A DNA stretch of 64,000 nt from Morella rubra (Eukaryota > Streptophyta > Magnoliopsida > Fagales > Myricaceae), in contig CM025849.1 of the NCBI GenBank assembly GCA_003952965.2, forward strand, positions 26,998,410-27,062,409, in the 5' to 3' direction. Under the pieces are notes generated by a model that ran no database searches, was not told where the DNA came from, and saw only the letters and a program-made list of their open reading frames with translations. A program made the translations under genes and the position numbers. Positions 34,891-48,430 of this stretch are shown one piece after another. Every line of letters starts with the position of its first letter. Position 1 is the first letter of the stretch.

Positions 34891-36480
34891 TACACTAAGC
34901 TAGACTAAATACTGACATAATGTGTACCAATAAGTTTTCTCAAAAAAAGAAAAAAAAACAACTCAGTGAAGAAAATGTCGAAACATCCTGCAGAGAAGCA
35001 TAAATTTTATTGATGCTTCTCAGTGGTGTACTTCTGACTGGAGGATTTGTCCTCTAGGATGTGCAATTATTCTGTATTATCTATGTACGATGTGCATCTG
35101 TTGTTGGCATCGGTGATCCATTGTTGTAAAATTGATTTGTTGTCAAATAAAATTCTTTCTTTGAAAATATTGGTGTACCACCTTCGCCTTTTTCTCGAGT
35201 GTGTCTATGTGGGTGTGTCTTTATTGCAATTGGATGGCGCTTGTTAAGCACTTGGGAGTCTTGGACACTACCCAGAAAGTTGCATAGTCCATTTTGTCAT
35301 CGATCTCCAGCTTGTTTAATGACAGCACAGCTTATAGACTGTAAGATCATTGGGTACTGTTGCTGGAAGTTTTAGCTTTCGAGTTGGGTTGGCTGTCTCT
35401 GTTTCATTTCTCAACAAAACAACGAAGTGACGAAGAGTAAAAAGGACCGGCCTTTTTCCGTAGTTACTTTCCTCTTCTTCCCTCATGAGCTTCTCTCTGG
35501 GGGTCTCTCCGATAGGTTGGTTGGGGTGGCGGGGTCAAGGAATGGGGAAGGGAACTGAATGATGTTTGGAGACATTGAGGGGGATGCAAGTCTTGATGCA
35601 AAGCTTGTGGATTTACTGGTGGGTTTTGATCTAGGCTATAGAGGTGAGATTTGCAGAGACGTACGTGGCCAACATAGGAACCAATGCATGCAATTTTGTA
35701 ACCTTTTTTTTTTTTTTTTCTTCTAGTGTCCGAACTAGTTTACGGACTCTTAAGACTAATTATCAGGGTCTGTGCATTACTTCATTCCGCACAAATCGAG
35801 TATAATAAACCGCCAAGATTCAAACTTCAACCACTTGCCAACCCGTTGAGTTACTTAAATCTAAGAAAATTAAAACTGAAAAATTAGTTGTGAACATTAT
35901 CGCACTGAAATCTGCATAAAAAACAGTCATTCCTGTTTTAAATTATTTCTGGGAACCGTCATATAAAATACAAGTTTGGGGTTTATAGACGAACTGAAAG
36001 GAATAGAAGATTTAGAATGAGAAACGAATAGTATCCAGAAACGAAGACATGTTTTGTTTTCCACCGTATGGACAGCCAAAAAAACTAACACGAGGTATTT
36101 AGGGGAACAAACGTCTGATTAGTGTCTTTTTTTTTTCACTCCTTTTATTACAGACCTTCTAGATTGATATGTTTGTTTGAAAAGAAAAAACCAAAGGGAG
36201 AGAGAAAAAGCAAAAAGGCCAAAGTAAAAAATGGAACAAAAAGAAACATGTGGGATCCTTCCTACTTTTCTTAGCCGGTGAGGACTGAGAAACTTCTCCT
36301 AAGAAAGGAACCTGTGTAGTTTCCACCTGACATGTTAAAAGGCAGCACGAGGTCGACTTAATTCAGTCTGATTGAACTTTGTTGCTTTTTTTTATTTTTT
36401 TAAAGCAAACAAGAACTTTATTTGAAATTGGAATGGGAAGGATACAAAGAGACTGATTCAAACCTAATTCTAAGATCTTA
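34891..36480. other. 3' flank of EXO5-A and intergenic DNA
   Basis: The first 250 bp resemble the downstream region of EXO5-B (GATGTGCATCTGTTG, TGATCCATTGTTGTAAAATTGAT), so they are probably 3' UTR. The rest is non-coding with T and A runs. Confidence 0.55.
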
Positions 36481-36677
36481 TGTTTGGTTTAGATCTCAAA
36501 TCAGTTTTTTTGTATTTGTATTTTTTGAAAAATAGTGTAGATTCTTTTGGGATTGGAAAAGTGTGTTAAATATTGTTAGAATTTGTAAAAAGTTTTGGGA
36601 TTGGTGAAAAGAAATTGAAATTGATGAAAAAGTGATTGTGAGAAGTTTTTGAAATTTTTTTGAAAACAATCCAAACA
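36481..36677. mobile_element. Possible MITE, 197 bp
   Basis: Ends TGTTTGGTTT and, on the opposite strand, TGTTTGGATTG. The AT-rich interior contains GTAAAAAGTTTTGGGATTGG and GAAAAAGTG words similar to the repeats near 20800 and 56600. No clear target duplication. Confidence 0.4.
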
Positions 36678-36753
36678 TTCTAGAACTCCCTAATCCCAAC
36701 AAAGAAAAAGAGAAAATCAACCATCAAAAACACCGAACACGTGGAATAAAACC

Positions 36754-36925
36754 CACTACATGTAAACACAGGAGTCCAAATGCTCTGTGTAATCTTTCCT
36801 GAGAAAGGGAAAAGATAGAGAAAATACCATTCATGGCGGCACTACGTGTAAACACAGGAGTCCAAATGCTTTGTGTAATCTTTCCTAAGAAAGGAAAAGA
36901 CAAAGAAAATACCATTCATGGCGGC
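36754..36925. repeat. Tandem duplication, two 86-bp units
   Basis: Units start at 36754 (CACTACATGTAAACACAGG) and 36840 (CACTACGTGTAAACACAGG), each ending with ACCATTCATGGCGG. The few differences are mostly transitions. Confidence 0.85.
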
Positions 36926-37237
36926 AGCGCTGTGTTGCAGGGGATGCGACAAGCATGGCTTCCCACCTCTCCCAGTTAAGCAACCCTTCTTCCATAGAGA
37001 TTGTAGGATCCAAAATCAAAGGATAAACGCAAATCTGCTTATAAGATAAAAAGAAAACAAGAGATTTGAAAATCTATCTCTGAAGGGTGGCGGATAGTGG
37101 AGGGCTGCGGCAACGCACGTGGGGCCACACACCAACAGATAAAACTTTATTGATTAATAATTAATCACACCTTCATTATCTTATTGCTCATCTTTTTTCA
37201 CATAAACTGCACATAAAAGTAGGCGAGTTCATATATA

Positions 37238-37419
37238 GGGGGCGTTTGTTTACCGAATATTTTGAGACATGAAATTTCCAACAAAACAAACATACTTCCA
37301 AAATTTTTAACTTTTATACATGTATACTTCACCTTTCACAAACCCCCATAAATCTCAATAAAGTAAAGATTCTCAAAATTTCGGGAATATTTCCAAAATT
37401 TTGACAAACAAACACCCTC
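37238..37419. mobile_element. MITE, 182 bp
   Basis: Terminal inverted repeats GGGGGCGTTTGTTT and GAGGGTGTTTGTTT (12 of 14 identical), AT-rich core, flanked by ATA on both sides. Size, ends and 3-bp duplication fit a PIF/Harbinger-type MITE. Confidence 0.6.
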
Positions 37420-37621
37420 ATAATAACCCAAAAAAGAGCAGGAGAAAAAAAAAGAGTAGAGAGCTCAACTGGATCAATCGGACAAATAGAGCATCTTGTT
37501 GTATCTTTTGCCTTCCGTACAACAGAAAACTAAGTGCAACGACTCTTTTAGCTTAAGACCAAAGCTTTAGTAAGATTCCTAACTTCAGGCCAAAGATGCA
37601 AAAGATTCACCACCGATTATT

Positions 37622-38056
37622 TGTCGAGCACAGAACGAAAACACCATCACACGCAGAGTAATATTTAATGTGGTTCGATAATTTTCATACATCCACAAAG
37701 GAGATAATTTTGATTTAAAAAAATCAAGTGTTTAAAACTCTCAACTCTCACTGACACTCTCTGTAGCACCTCTTTTTCCCACTCTTTCAGTTTCACTCAT
37801 TGTAATTCGCACCTTCCTCACAATCTCTCTCAACCCACAATGGGTGCTCTTCACAGAGGCACACCAAACTCACTTACAAGAGTTCGTATTTATAGAGAAA
37901 AGATCATCGTGTGAAATGAACCAAAAAGCTTCAAGATTTGTGGATTAAAAATCTTCTCCGTCAGTGCAATAACTCTTGTTAGAGGTGGCTGAAAATATGT
38001 CAAGATTTGTGGCTTGCAAATCTTAACGTTCGTGGGGTATGGACTTCACGCCAACA
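37622..38056 (-). repeat. 3' LTR of the outer copia element
   Basis: 435 bp, starts on the minus strand with TGTTGGCGTGAAG and ends GCTCGACA. Pairs with 51202-51636. Confidence 0.9.
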
Positions 38057-38497
38057 ATTCTCTCCCTCCATGCCACACAAAGGAGAATATATCCTGACAT
38101 CTTCAGTTGGAGGTGTTCATCCCAACTATGTCCCACATAGCTCACCTACGACAACATGTCAGCTGAAACCTTCGGTGCTATCTTTGGAAGCCTCACCAAC
38201 TCATACGTCCTGATTCTTCTGCAAGGGAATCATTTCATCTGCAACTTCTGTACAAGGCATCTTGCATCTCCTGTGCAAGGAACTCATCTCATCTTGCATC
38301 ACCTGTGTAAGGCATCTTGCATCTCCTGAATCAATCTGTGAGTTTTGACTTCACAAAAATTTTGTTGCTCTCCCTCATTAATAAGAAGAATATGATCTGA
38401 TTCCTAGAAATTTCTTCGATAGGATCAGTGACAACCCTCTCTCTGTGGAGGATCTTTAACTAAAGGAATCATCACTGGGTCACTATGATGATCATAC

Positions 38498-38690
38498 AGC
38501 TTCTAGTGGAGCAGATGACTCCTTCTGCTCAACACCCATTTCTGCAACCTTTGGTGGAGTGGGTACATTTCCCTTGCTTAACACCCAGTATCTAGTGGAG
38601 CGGGTAGTTGCATCCCTATGCTCAACACCTTCTTTCAACAACTTCTGGTGGAGTGGTATCTTCTTTTCTCACTCAACACCCTCTATCACC
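38498..38690 (-). repeat. Degenerate minisatellite in outer pol
   Basis: Roughly 50-bp units, each with a (T)CT.GTGGAG.GGGTA-like part followed by CTCAACACC, occur at least four times; related words recur near 38840 and 39735-39830. Confidence 0.6.
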
Positions 38691-40391
38691 TTTTTCTTCT
38701 AGGGAATCGTCTGTGTTCCTTCAGTGTTTGAAGTCGTCCAGGACTGAATAATATATGGAGCACTTTTTTTGTATTCACTTGGGTTTGATAACCTTCTGAA
38801 GCAATCAGCTCTGAGATTCCATAACTTGTATCCAAATCTTCTGGTGGAGTGGGTAACTGTTCTTCCAACTCAACACCTATCTCTATAGCTTGGATACATG
38901 TGCAAACACTTTGCACCCTAATCACTCTCCAATGAGAGGAGAATATCTTTCTGCCAGACCACACTATCTCCGGAGCCTCAAGCTTCAACAAACCTGATAG
39001 TGTTCTGCTCATCAAGTAACAGGCTGCATATCTGTTACTATCACAAAGATACCTCTTTAAAAGGGACCGTAGATCAAAGTGTATTAGGCTCAACAACTTT
39101 GATCTTCTCTTGACAGATGGACTAGACTCTTTTTCTGCAAAGGGCTGGGCGCTTTTCTTCGGTTCACTTAGATGCGCGCTTTCTCTGTCAATGTAAACAA
39201 CTTTTTCTCCCTCATGTGTCTGAGTCTATTATGCCACGGGTTTAGAGATGCTTCACCTTCACTCGCTTTGAGGCCATCATCACATATCTTCACATGAGTC
39301 TGGAATAACGTCCCACAAATGTGTCCATGAGCAACAACCACAATACCTTTCATCAACTTCCAGGTATAGTTGTTGAAGCGGTTGTCGTAGCCCTGGCGGT
39401 AAAAGGCTGACACAAATATTGGATTTAGCCAGAGGTTGGGCATTTGTATAACACTATGGTACATGATACATTGGTCTTTTTCTGATGGCATACTTCTGCG
39501 ATTTCAGAGAAACTGGAGTTTCCTCTTCTCACTGTACCATAATCTCCGACTCCATACATTATGAAGAAGTCTTTGCGAGGAGCGACATGGTAGGAAGCTA
39601 CTGTGTCTACCACCCATTCTGCATCTTGACTCGCAACATGTACATAACCTTCTTCAAAATTTCCAGGAAGAGTGAATAAACTTTTACCATCTCCCTCTTT
39701 TTTGGCTAGTTGCTAGCCTTCATTTTCTCCAACTTTTGATGGAGGAGGTGACAACGCCTTCTACTCAACACCTATGCATCTGCTGCAATGTCTGGTGGAG
39801 GAAGTGATGCACCCTCTACTCACACCATGTGTTATCTCTTGCAACTTCGTGCACAATCTCCAAGAAGAGAGACTAAACTCTTCATCTTCCTTGTTGCTGG
39901 ACTGGCCTTGCTCCCGATGTAACTTCCAGCAGTTCTTCTTCATGTGGCCTTCGATGTCACAAAAGAAACATTTGACCTTGTCCTTTTGATCATTGCCTGG
40001 ATTTGGGAACTACCTCTGTTTCGACTGCCTCTACCATCTACCACTTCTTTGGTGCATTTCTTTTGCCACAAAGGCATCTGACTGGTCTGTACCAAACTCC
40101 TTCCTTCTGGCTTCCTCATTAAACAAGGCATCCTTCACCATCACCATGGTAAGTTTGCCTGGAGCCGAATTGCTGAGAGAGACCACTAATGTCTCCAAGC
40201 TGTCTGGTAGAGAATTGAGAAGGAGCAGAGCTTGTTCTTTATCCCCAACTTTCATATCTATTGATGGAAGTTGGTTCACCAGGTTTTGGAACTCACTGGT
40301 GTGTTCTGCTACAGAGGTGTCGCTCTTCAACTTTAGATTGACAAGGCACCTCATCAACAACACCTTATTCCAAGCAGTATTGGCCTGATAC
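38686..40391 (-). pseudogene. Outer copia gag (3' part), protease and integrase fragments
   Basis: Read on the minus strand from 40391 downward: gag middle (LMRCLVNLKLKSDTSVAEH, LLNSLPDSLETLV); CCHC knuckle CFFCDIEGHMKKNC (about 39955-39914); protease region VVDTVASYHV with the usual Gly changed to Val (about 39610); gag-pre-integrase with LNPWHNRLRHM (about 39230); an integrase-end fragment (LSGLLKLEAPEIVWSGRK, about 38950). Several stops and shifts. Confidence 0.82.
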
Positions 40392-41662
40392 TATTAGCCC
40401 AAGGTTTTTTTTTGTAAAACAAACCATATTTGATTTTGATGATAACAAAAGTTTCTAAGTACTTTGAAGTCTTGTAAATTTTTCCTTGTCAATCCACTTT
40501 TCTAAATGATATATTTCAAAGGATTGGTTTTCTCTCTCTAAAATATTTATAAGAGGACTTGAAACCATTATACAAGTTGATAAGATCAATTTTTTTCCTT
40601 TGTAGGTGTTTAAAAATGTTTTGGAATGGTTTGGACGCTTCAAAGTTGCTGATTTTCTCTCCAACACTTATAAGTGTCGACACATTGATTCATAGTGTCG
40701 ACATTGCACTTACACCGAGACATCATTTTAGACCAAACAAGTGTCACTGTCAACAATGCACCTGAGAGCTCAATTCCAATTCAATTTTTGAAGTGTCGAC
40801 ACATTGAAGACTAGTGTCAACACATTGCACTGTCTCCCAAGAGAACACTTCCAAATCAAATTTTTAAGTGTCAACACATGCTAATCATGTGTCGACACAT
40901 ACCACGGTTTTGCAGAAATCCTGGAACGTCGTTAGCTTATTCAAAATGATTCAAAAAGTCTTTTAAACCCTTCCAACAGACAATAAAGCTACTTGAAGAC
41001 AGTTAAAGTTAAAGAGAGTATATATAGAAAGAGATAGAGAGAAAAAGACAACAATCGTGCTATTCACTTTGCAATTACTTTTCGACCTAACTTTTAGAGA
41101 GAGAAAGTGCCTTGAAGAAGAGAGAAGACCTCATACCAAGAAAGCTTGTGATTCCCTGCCAAACTTCAGCTTTCTACTAGAATTTTGTCTTTTGCACCTT
41201 TGTGCTTTATACTTGTATATTCGGCTTTAAGAGCCATTCATTGATATTCCTTTTACCCATTCTTTATAAACCACTTGAGTGTTTGGTAAACACTTGTCCT
41301 ACTCGTTGGGTAGAAGAAATCCCTTGGTTTTGGGATTTGTGAAGAGAGTTAAAGCGTGAGCTCGAAAAACGCTTTGTAAAGGTTCCTTAGCACCCCGGAA
41401 GCTAAGGTGTATTTGCTATTTGAAGAATAGTGAAAGAAGCCCAAGGAAGTAAATAGCCTTGGGGTGGACGTAGGCAAGTGTTGGCCGAACCACCTAAAAT
41501 TACGGTGTCATCTCTTTAACTCTATCTCTTCTTTTTACTTCTCATATCTCTCTTGTTGTGTTCTATGCTTTTACCATTATACTGCTTAAATTATTTGAAA
41601 AATTTTAAAATTTATTAAAAATCCAATTCACCCCCCCTCTTGGGTTGTTATTTAGACTTACA
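40392..41662 (+). repeat. 5' LTR of the SIRE-like element
   Basis: Begins TATTAGCCC (TG changed to TA) and ends GACTTACA. Contains three intact pairs of GTGTCGACAC-like palindromes and a TATATATAG box near 41020. Confidence 0.9.
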
Positions 41663-41695
41663 ATTGGTATCAGAGCTGAGGTTTAATAATTTTTT

Positions 41696-44600
41696 ATGAC
41701 AACCCTTGTTAGTTCTTCGTTGGCTGAAGGTCAATCACTAACAGACCTCCTTTGTTCAATGGAACTTGCTACAACTACTGGAAAGCTAGGATGAGGATTT
41801 ATATCCAAGCCATGGACTATGAACTGTGGAGAGTTATCTCAAATGGTCCTAAATTTCCTAAAGACAAGGAAGGTAAGTTGAAAGATGAAAAAGAGTGGAT
41901 GATGCTGATCTTAAGCTTATGTCTTTAAATTCTAAAGCTATGAATGTATTGTATTGTGCACTTGATTCAAATGAATTTAATCGTATTTCTGGTTGTGATA
42001 TGCAAAATAAATTTGGGACAAACTTCAAGTGGCCATGAAGGTACGAATCAAGTCAAAAGAGAAAAATTAGTATGCTTGTTCATAGTTATGAGCTTTTTAA
42101 GATGAAACCGATGAGAATATTTCATCTATGTTTACACGCTTACCGATATTATAAATGGTCTTAAATCTCTTGGTAAAGAATATACTAATGTTGAAATGGT
42201 GAGAAAGATTCTTAGGTGTCTACCAAAAGCTTGGGAACCCAAGGTCACCGCCATTCAAGAAGCTAAAGACTTGACAAAGCTTTCTTTGGATGAGCTCATG
42301 GGATCTCTCATGACACATGAGATGAACCAAGTAAAGGGAGATGAGGATGAAGGAAAAAAAAAGAGGCATTGCCTTGAAAGCCTTATGCTCTAGTGATGAT
42401 GAGTCTTCCGAAGATGATGAAGAAATGACATTGTTCACCAAGAGATTCAAGAAGTTCTTCCAGAAGAAACAAGGAGATAAAAGATTTCCAAGGAAGACAA
42501 GTTATAAAGGTGATAGTAGCAAGAAGAATGACATTATTTGCTATGATGCAAAAGCCGGGACATATAAAGACGGATTGCCCCAACCTTGAATCCCACAAGA
42601 AATCCAAAGGATTTCAAGGATAAAAAGAAAGCCTTTTTGGCCGCATGGGGAGAGTCGAAGTGATAGTGATAGTGATGAATGAAGAAGTTGCAAATCTATG
42701 CTTCATGGCAAAGGAAAATGAAGATGAGGTACAAGACTCTTCAATTGTTCTTTCTCTTTTGATGAATTACAAGATGCTTATGATGAACAATATCTTGAAT
42801 TGAAAAGAGCATTTTCAAAGTATTGTTGTCTAAAAAGAACCTTGATGCACTTATTCAAGAAAATGATACCTTGAAATACCAAGTTGTTTCTCTTGGAGAG
42901 AATCTTGCAAGAGTCACAAAAGAAAATGAGAAAATCTTGCAAGAAGAGTCAAATGATTTGAAATCTGAAAACACTGATTTAAAAAAGTGACTCTCTCACT
43001 CTTTCACCTTGATATTTTACTTGGTTCCCAAAGATGTTGTTTCAACAAAAGTGGGATTGGTTATAATTCGTTTAATAACCAAAAGCTATATTCCGATGTA
43101 ATTATTAAATCATCACATTTTTAAAATGTGTAATTTTTGTGGAAAAAATGGACACATTTCACACACTTGTCCAACTAAAAAGAAATCCACTCATGGGATC
43201 AAATTTGTGTGGATCCAAAAAGACAAGGTGAAGGAATTTATTTCTAACACCAATGGACCCAAAAGGATTTGGGTAAAAAGTCAAGAATTGATTCTTTTTG
43301 CAGGAGTGCTTGAAGTCAATGAAACCAAGGAACATTGGGTCCTTGATAGTGGATGCTCCAAGCACATGACCGGAGACAAGAGTTGGTTCAGCTCTCTTTG
43401 TTCAAGGAAAGGGTTCAGTTACCTTTGGAGACAATGACAAAGGTAAAATACTTAGTGTTGGTAGCATTGATATGTCTCCTAATCCCATTATTGAAAATGT
43501 ACTTCTTGTTGATGGTTTAAAGCATAATCTCTTGAGTATTAGTCAATTATGTGACAAGGGAAACCGAGTCATTTTTGAATCATCAATATGTCTTGTTGAG
43601 AATATTGAAAGCAAGAAAGTCTTGTTTGTTGGACATAGATTTGAAAATGTGTACATTGTTCATTTAGAGAGCATCTCCTCAGAAAACATTAAATGTCTTT
43701 CAGCTCTAAATGACAAGGATAGTTGGTTGTGGCATAGAAGGCTTGCTCATGCAAGCATGGACTTGATTTCAAAATTAGCTAAAAGAATCTTGTTTCGGGT
43801 TTGCCTAACCTTACTTTTGAAAAGACAAAATTTGTGCAACTTGTCAAAAAGGCAAACAAACCAAAAATCTTTTAAGCCCAAAAATGTGGTGTCCACTTCT
43901 AGGCCACTTCAACTTCTACACATGGACTTATTTGGTCCAACTCGAACATTGAGTTTGGGTGGCAAACGTTTGGCTTTATTGTTGTTGATGATTTCAGTAG
44001 ATTCACATGGGTTATATTCCTAGCTCATAAAGATGAGCTTTCATGTTTTTTGAAAACTTAGCAAGAATTCAAAATGAAAAAGGTTTTTACTATTTCTAGC
44101 ATAAGGAGTGATCATGGAATTGAAAATTTCCTCCTTTGAAAAGTTTTGTGGAAAATGGTATTAACCATAACTTCTCGCTCTAGAACTCTAAACAAAATGG
44201 TGTTGTAAGAGGAAGAATAGACTCTTGAGAATAGAACCTTGCTATGTGAAAACAACTTATGATTATTTTGGGAAGCAATTAGCACAAGTTTTCATGTTAT
44301 GAACCGTTGCATGATTCCTATTCTTAAGAAAACTCCATATGAGCTATGGAATGATAGAAAACCCAACATTGGTTATTTTCCATTGTTTGGATGCAAATGT
44401 TTTGTGCTCAACAACAACAAAGACAATTTGGGTAAGTCGATGCAAAAGGGATGAAGTATTTCTTGGTTATTCAACTGGTTATCGTGTTTTCAATAAACGT
44501 ACAGTTGTTGAAAGAATTCCACGTTGTTTTTTTTATGAATCTAACAATCTTGTGAAAAGAAATGATGGAGATGTTATAGATCTTGAAAAGAGGTTGAGAA

Positions 44601-46327
44601 ACTTTCTATAAATGAAGATAAAGAAGAAACATGTACAGAGAAGATCTCAAGAATCACAAGAAGATGTCAACAAGTCAACATGATCTACCAAAGTCTTGGA
44701 GATACAAGAGTCATCCTCTCAGCAAATTATTGGTAATGTTGAGAAATGGGTAAGCATTGCTCTTCTTTAAACAAGCTAATAATTTTGCTTTACTTTCTCA
44801 ACTTGAGCCTAAGAATTTTCTTGAGGCTAAAGATGATGAAAGTTGGATCCATGCTATGGAAGAGAATTAAAACAATTTGAGAAAAACCAAGTATGGCATC
44901 TAGTTCCTAGACCCAAGGATTATCCAATTATTGGTACAAAATGGGTTTTTAGAAACAAAATGGATGAATCCGGGTTGTAGTGAGGAACAAAGCAAGATTA
45001 GTAGCCCAAGGTTACAATCAAGAAGGGAAATTGATTTTGATGAAACCTTTGCTCCCGTTGCTCGTTTAGAATCTATTCGCATGTTACTCGCTTTGCTTGT
45101 TATAAAGATTTTAAACTCTTTCAAATGGATGTGAAAAGTGCATTCCTAAATGGATTCCTCTGAAGGAAGTATATGTTGAGCAACCACCGGGCTTTGAAGA
45201 TGAAAGCTTTCAAATCATGTGTACAAGCTCACAAAGGCGCTTTATGGCTTGAAACAAGCACCTCGGGCATGGTATGAACGTCTAAGTTCTTTTCTCATTG
45301 AAAATGGTTTTTCACGAGGTAAAATTGATACTACTTTTTTCACTAAGAAAAGACAATGAATTGTTAACGGTTCAAATTTATGTCGATGACATTATTTTTG
45401 GATCTACTAATGAATCTTTGTGTCAAGAGTTTTCACAAGTTATGCAAGGTGAATTTGAGATGAGCCTTATGGGAGAATTGAACTATTTTCTTGGTCTTCA
45501 AATCAAACAAAGCAATGAGGGCATCTTCATCAATCAAGCAAAGTATACAAGAGATCTCCTCAAGCGATTCAATATGGACAACTCAAAACCTATGAGCACC
45601 CTATGAGTCCATCTACAAAAATGGAAAAGGATGAGAAAGGTAAGGATGTGGACCAAACCAAATATCGAGGTATGATTCTCCTTACTCTATCTTACCGCTA
45701 GTAGACCGGATATAATGTTTAGTGTATGCATGTGTGCTAGATTCCAATCTTGTCCTAAGGAATCTCATCTCCTTGCGGTTAAAAGAATTTTTAGATATCT
45801 TGTTGGCACTCAAAATCTTGGTTTGTTTTATCCCAAGAGTGTTGAATTTAATTTACAAGGATACTCGGATGCGGATTATGCAGGGTGTAAAATTGATAGA
45901 AAGAGTACTAGTGGTGTGCCAATTTCTTGGACCTCACTAGTCTCTTGGTGTTGTAAGAAACAAAATTCCGTGGCTCTATCAACCACGGAAGCTGAGTATA
46001 TTGCCGTGGGCAATTGTTGTGCACAAGTATTGTGGATGAAACAACAATTGGAAGATTTTAATCTTCATTATTCTCTCATCCCAATAAAATGTGACAACAC
46101 CAGTGCGATTAATCTTACAAAAAATCCAATTAGCACTCTAGGACAAAACATATTGAGATTAAGCATCATTTTATTAGAGATCATGCTCAAAAAGGGGATA
46201 TTGTTCTTGAGTTCGTAAATACCGACCTTCAATTGGCGGATATTTTCACAAAACCCTTAATGAGGATAGATTTTGCTTTATTCGCCAAGAAATTGGAATG
46301 AGATTTCCTTTCGGATTAAATTGGTGA
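41696..46327 (+). pseudogene. SIRE-like gag-pol, decayed
   Basis: The gag ATG is at 41696. The UBN2-type gag part contains RKILRCLPKAWEPKV (42200). A decayed knuckle lies near 42540; an intact one, CNFCGKNGHISHTC, near 43129. Protease DSG is in HWVLDSGCSKHMTG (about 43340), gag-pre-integrase in LWHRRLAHASMDLI (about 43730), integrase in HMDLFGPTRTLSLGG (about 43920). Reverse transcriptase shows FDETFAPVARLESIRMLLAL (45040) and the catalytic YVDDIIFG (about 45380). RNase H shows SDADYAGCKIDRKSTSG (45870) and LSTTEAEYIA, ending ADIFTKPL with stop TGA at 46325. Frameshifts and stops break it into at least a dozen frames. Confidence 0.88.
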
Positions 46328-46465
46328 TTTATGCTTGATTTGTCATATCAATTATGTTATTGATTGCATTGGACATGTTTGATTGTGTTTAAGTTGCTCT
46401 CTTCGTTTCCTATTAAAATCATTTATTCTTGTGAAATTATTGTATGTATTCTTTTTGCATGGCAT

Positions 46466-46625
46466 GTGTCAACACTTGGTAAAACAAGTGTCAACACTTC
46501 TGGTTTTCATGGCTGTGTGCACTAAGGAAGTATGTGTCGACACCATAAATCAATTGTCCACACATAAGCTTCCCTCCGAGAGCTCCTTTAAAATGCATTC
46601 GGAAATATGTGCAATGTGTCGACAC
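46466..46625 (+). repeat. Palindrome pairs between pol and the extra ORF
   Basis: GTGTCAACAC at 46466 and 46488, GTGTCGACAC at 46534 with TTGTCCACAC at 46555, and GTGTCGACAC at 46616. Pair spacing is 21-22 bp, as in the LTRs, and a CCGAGAGCTC word follows, so this is a copy of the LTR module placed just upstream of the extra ORF. Confidence 0.8.
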
Positions 46626-48430
46626 ATCTTTTGAGTTTACTGTTTTTAAAAATGGGGACACGAGTGTCACATTTATACTCTTTAGGGCAAAGGGGTCGGC
46701 ACTTTATTTCCCTCCATCTCGCAACTCTCTCTCTCTCTCTCTCTCACCCAAACGGCACGAAACTCTCTCTTCCTTACAAATTTCATTTACCCCCGCCCTC
46801 CTTGAAAAATTCACCACTGATAGCCTTCAACCTCCTCACCTGTCATTGTCGTGATGTCTTCAAGCCACTCCAAGCGTCCCGCTCGCTAGACACCCTCCTC
46901 TATCAATTCAAGAACACGAAAGAAAGGGAAGCACTGAGAACCTGCTCCTACTCCAGAGGCCTACATTTACAGGTCAGGGCTATGTAAAAATTTTTGTGCA
47001 AGATTTCAGAAATGAAAAATTGCTGGTCGTTGGGCTGATTTTAAATGGTTTAGTGAGAGTGGTTTTGATTTTAAGGAGATGTTTGAATATCAGGGATGGG
47101 GTGTTCTTGTGAATTTGAAAGTGGATTGCTTTGTGTATTTGGTGAAGTTGGTTTATGCAAACTTTCAATATTCAAAATCTGAGGATGCCAATAGTTATGT
47201 GAATGAAAAGCAATTAGACTTGTCGATTGCTTCATTAAATGCCTTGGTCTCTGCCCCTAATGGTGGAAAGAAATTCTTTGATGCATATGGTTGGATGGGT
47301 ATGTCTGAGTAGAGCCCATTGATTTTCTTAGGGTTGTGTTGGATAATCCAACCCTAAATGAGGTGATTAGACCCACTGCCAGTGACTTGACTATTCATAG
47401 ACGGATATTGCATCATATGGTTGCAATATTATTTTGCCAAGGACTGAAAAATTTGAGTACATCACTTTTTAGAATTATTTGTTATGTACTGTCTGATCAC
47501 CCATACCCATATGAACCTTGGTCATTTAATGGTTAATCATATGAAAGCTGCCATTGAAAAGAAGAAACAAGGGCTACCCTATGGATGTTTTTCACTCACA
47601 TGTTTCATGCCCTTGAGGTTGATATGACTGGGGAAGTTAGAGAAAAACCCAAAGAATCTAAGAGTATAACAAGAAAACTCTTAGGTTGATGGGTTTTATG
47701 CAAAATGAGGATGGAGAATGGGTTAAGAAAGGTGTTGTGACACCTCAAAAAGGAGGAGAAGGGGGTTCAGATTCAGAGGAAGAAGATAATGATGAGGAAG
47801 CGACTGAAACTGATAGGACTCCTACAACAACTAGGACTCCTATGGGAGAGCACACTCCTATCTCGTTTCCTTCACTGCAGCTTGGTTCCTCCTCCCGCAT
47901 GCCTGCCACCAGTCCTCATGAGCCTCGGTTGAATTCCATTGAAGCTTCCATAGATGAGATAAAGGAAGAACAGAAGAGATTGGTTAAGACTATGGAAGAT
48001 ATGGTCACCTAGTATGAAGACGGGTTTCGACGATATTAAAAAGCTACTCACTGCTCATACTGAGCGCTTTGGTACTCTGGATAAGGATATGCGAGCTCTC
48101 AAGCACCAAGTCAACAACAGCATCCATGTGGCCAGCAATGTGATTCAAGATACTGTTAATGAATTCAAAGCCACCTCTGCTGAGCTTCAGACTTTTGTGC
48201 AAAAATCAGCTGAGGATGTTGTTCAGGCCACAGAAGTACAGATGGATTCTGATCGTAACCTTCATCCTATGTACTGAAGTGGACGTATTGGTTCTTCATG
48301 ACTTGGATGGAATGGCTGAAGAATTTGAGTGATCCTCCTCCTCCTCCCAAAATCCTTCTTCCTTCCCTTCTCCTCCTTCCCCCCCTTTTTTATGATGCCA
48401 AAGGGGGAGAAGTTTAGTATTGCTGACTTC
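46607..48430 (+). pseudogene. Additional post-pol ORF of the SIRE-like element (putative plant transposon protein type)
   Basis: Downstream of pol, in sense, a broken frame reads AGRWADFKWFSESGFDFKE, GWGVLVNLKVD and VYANFQYSKSEDANSYV (47000-47310), resembling the domain found in proteins annotated as putative plant transposon protein. It continues in shifted frames (47336-47536, 47686-48012, 48014-48277) through an acidic Ser/Glu/Thr stretch and two coiled-coil-like stretches (IDEIKEEQKRLVKTMEDM, then FDDIKKLL ... DMRALKHQV). It ends near MPKGEKF (about 48390), just before a purine tract. In SIRE-lineage elements this slot holds an env-like ORF. Function unknown. Confidence 0.6.

Noticed and set aside
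46721..46748. CT dinucleotide run as a regulatory GAGA-type element
   Set aside because: A plain microsatellite inside a decayed retrotransposon; nothing supports a regulatory role.
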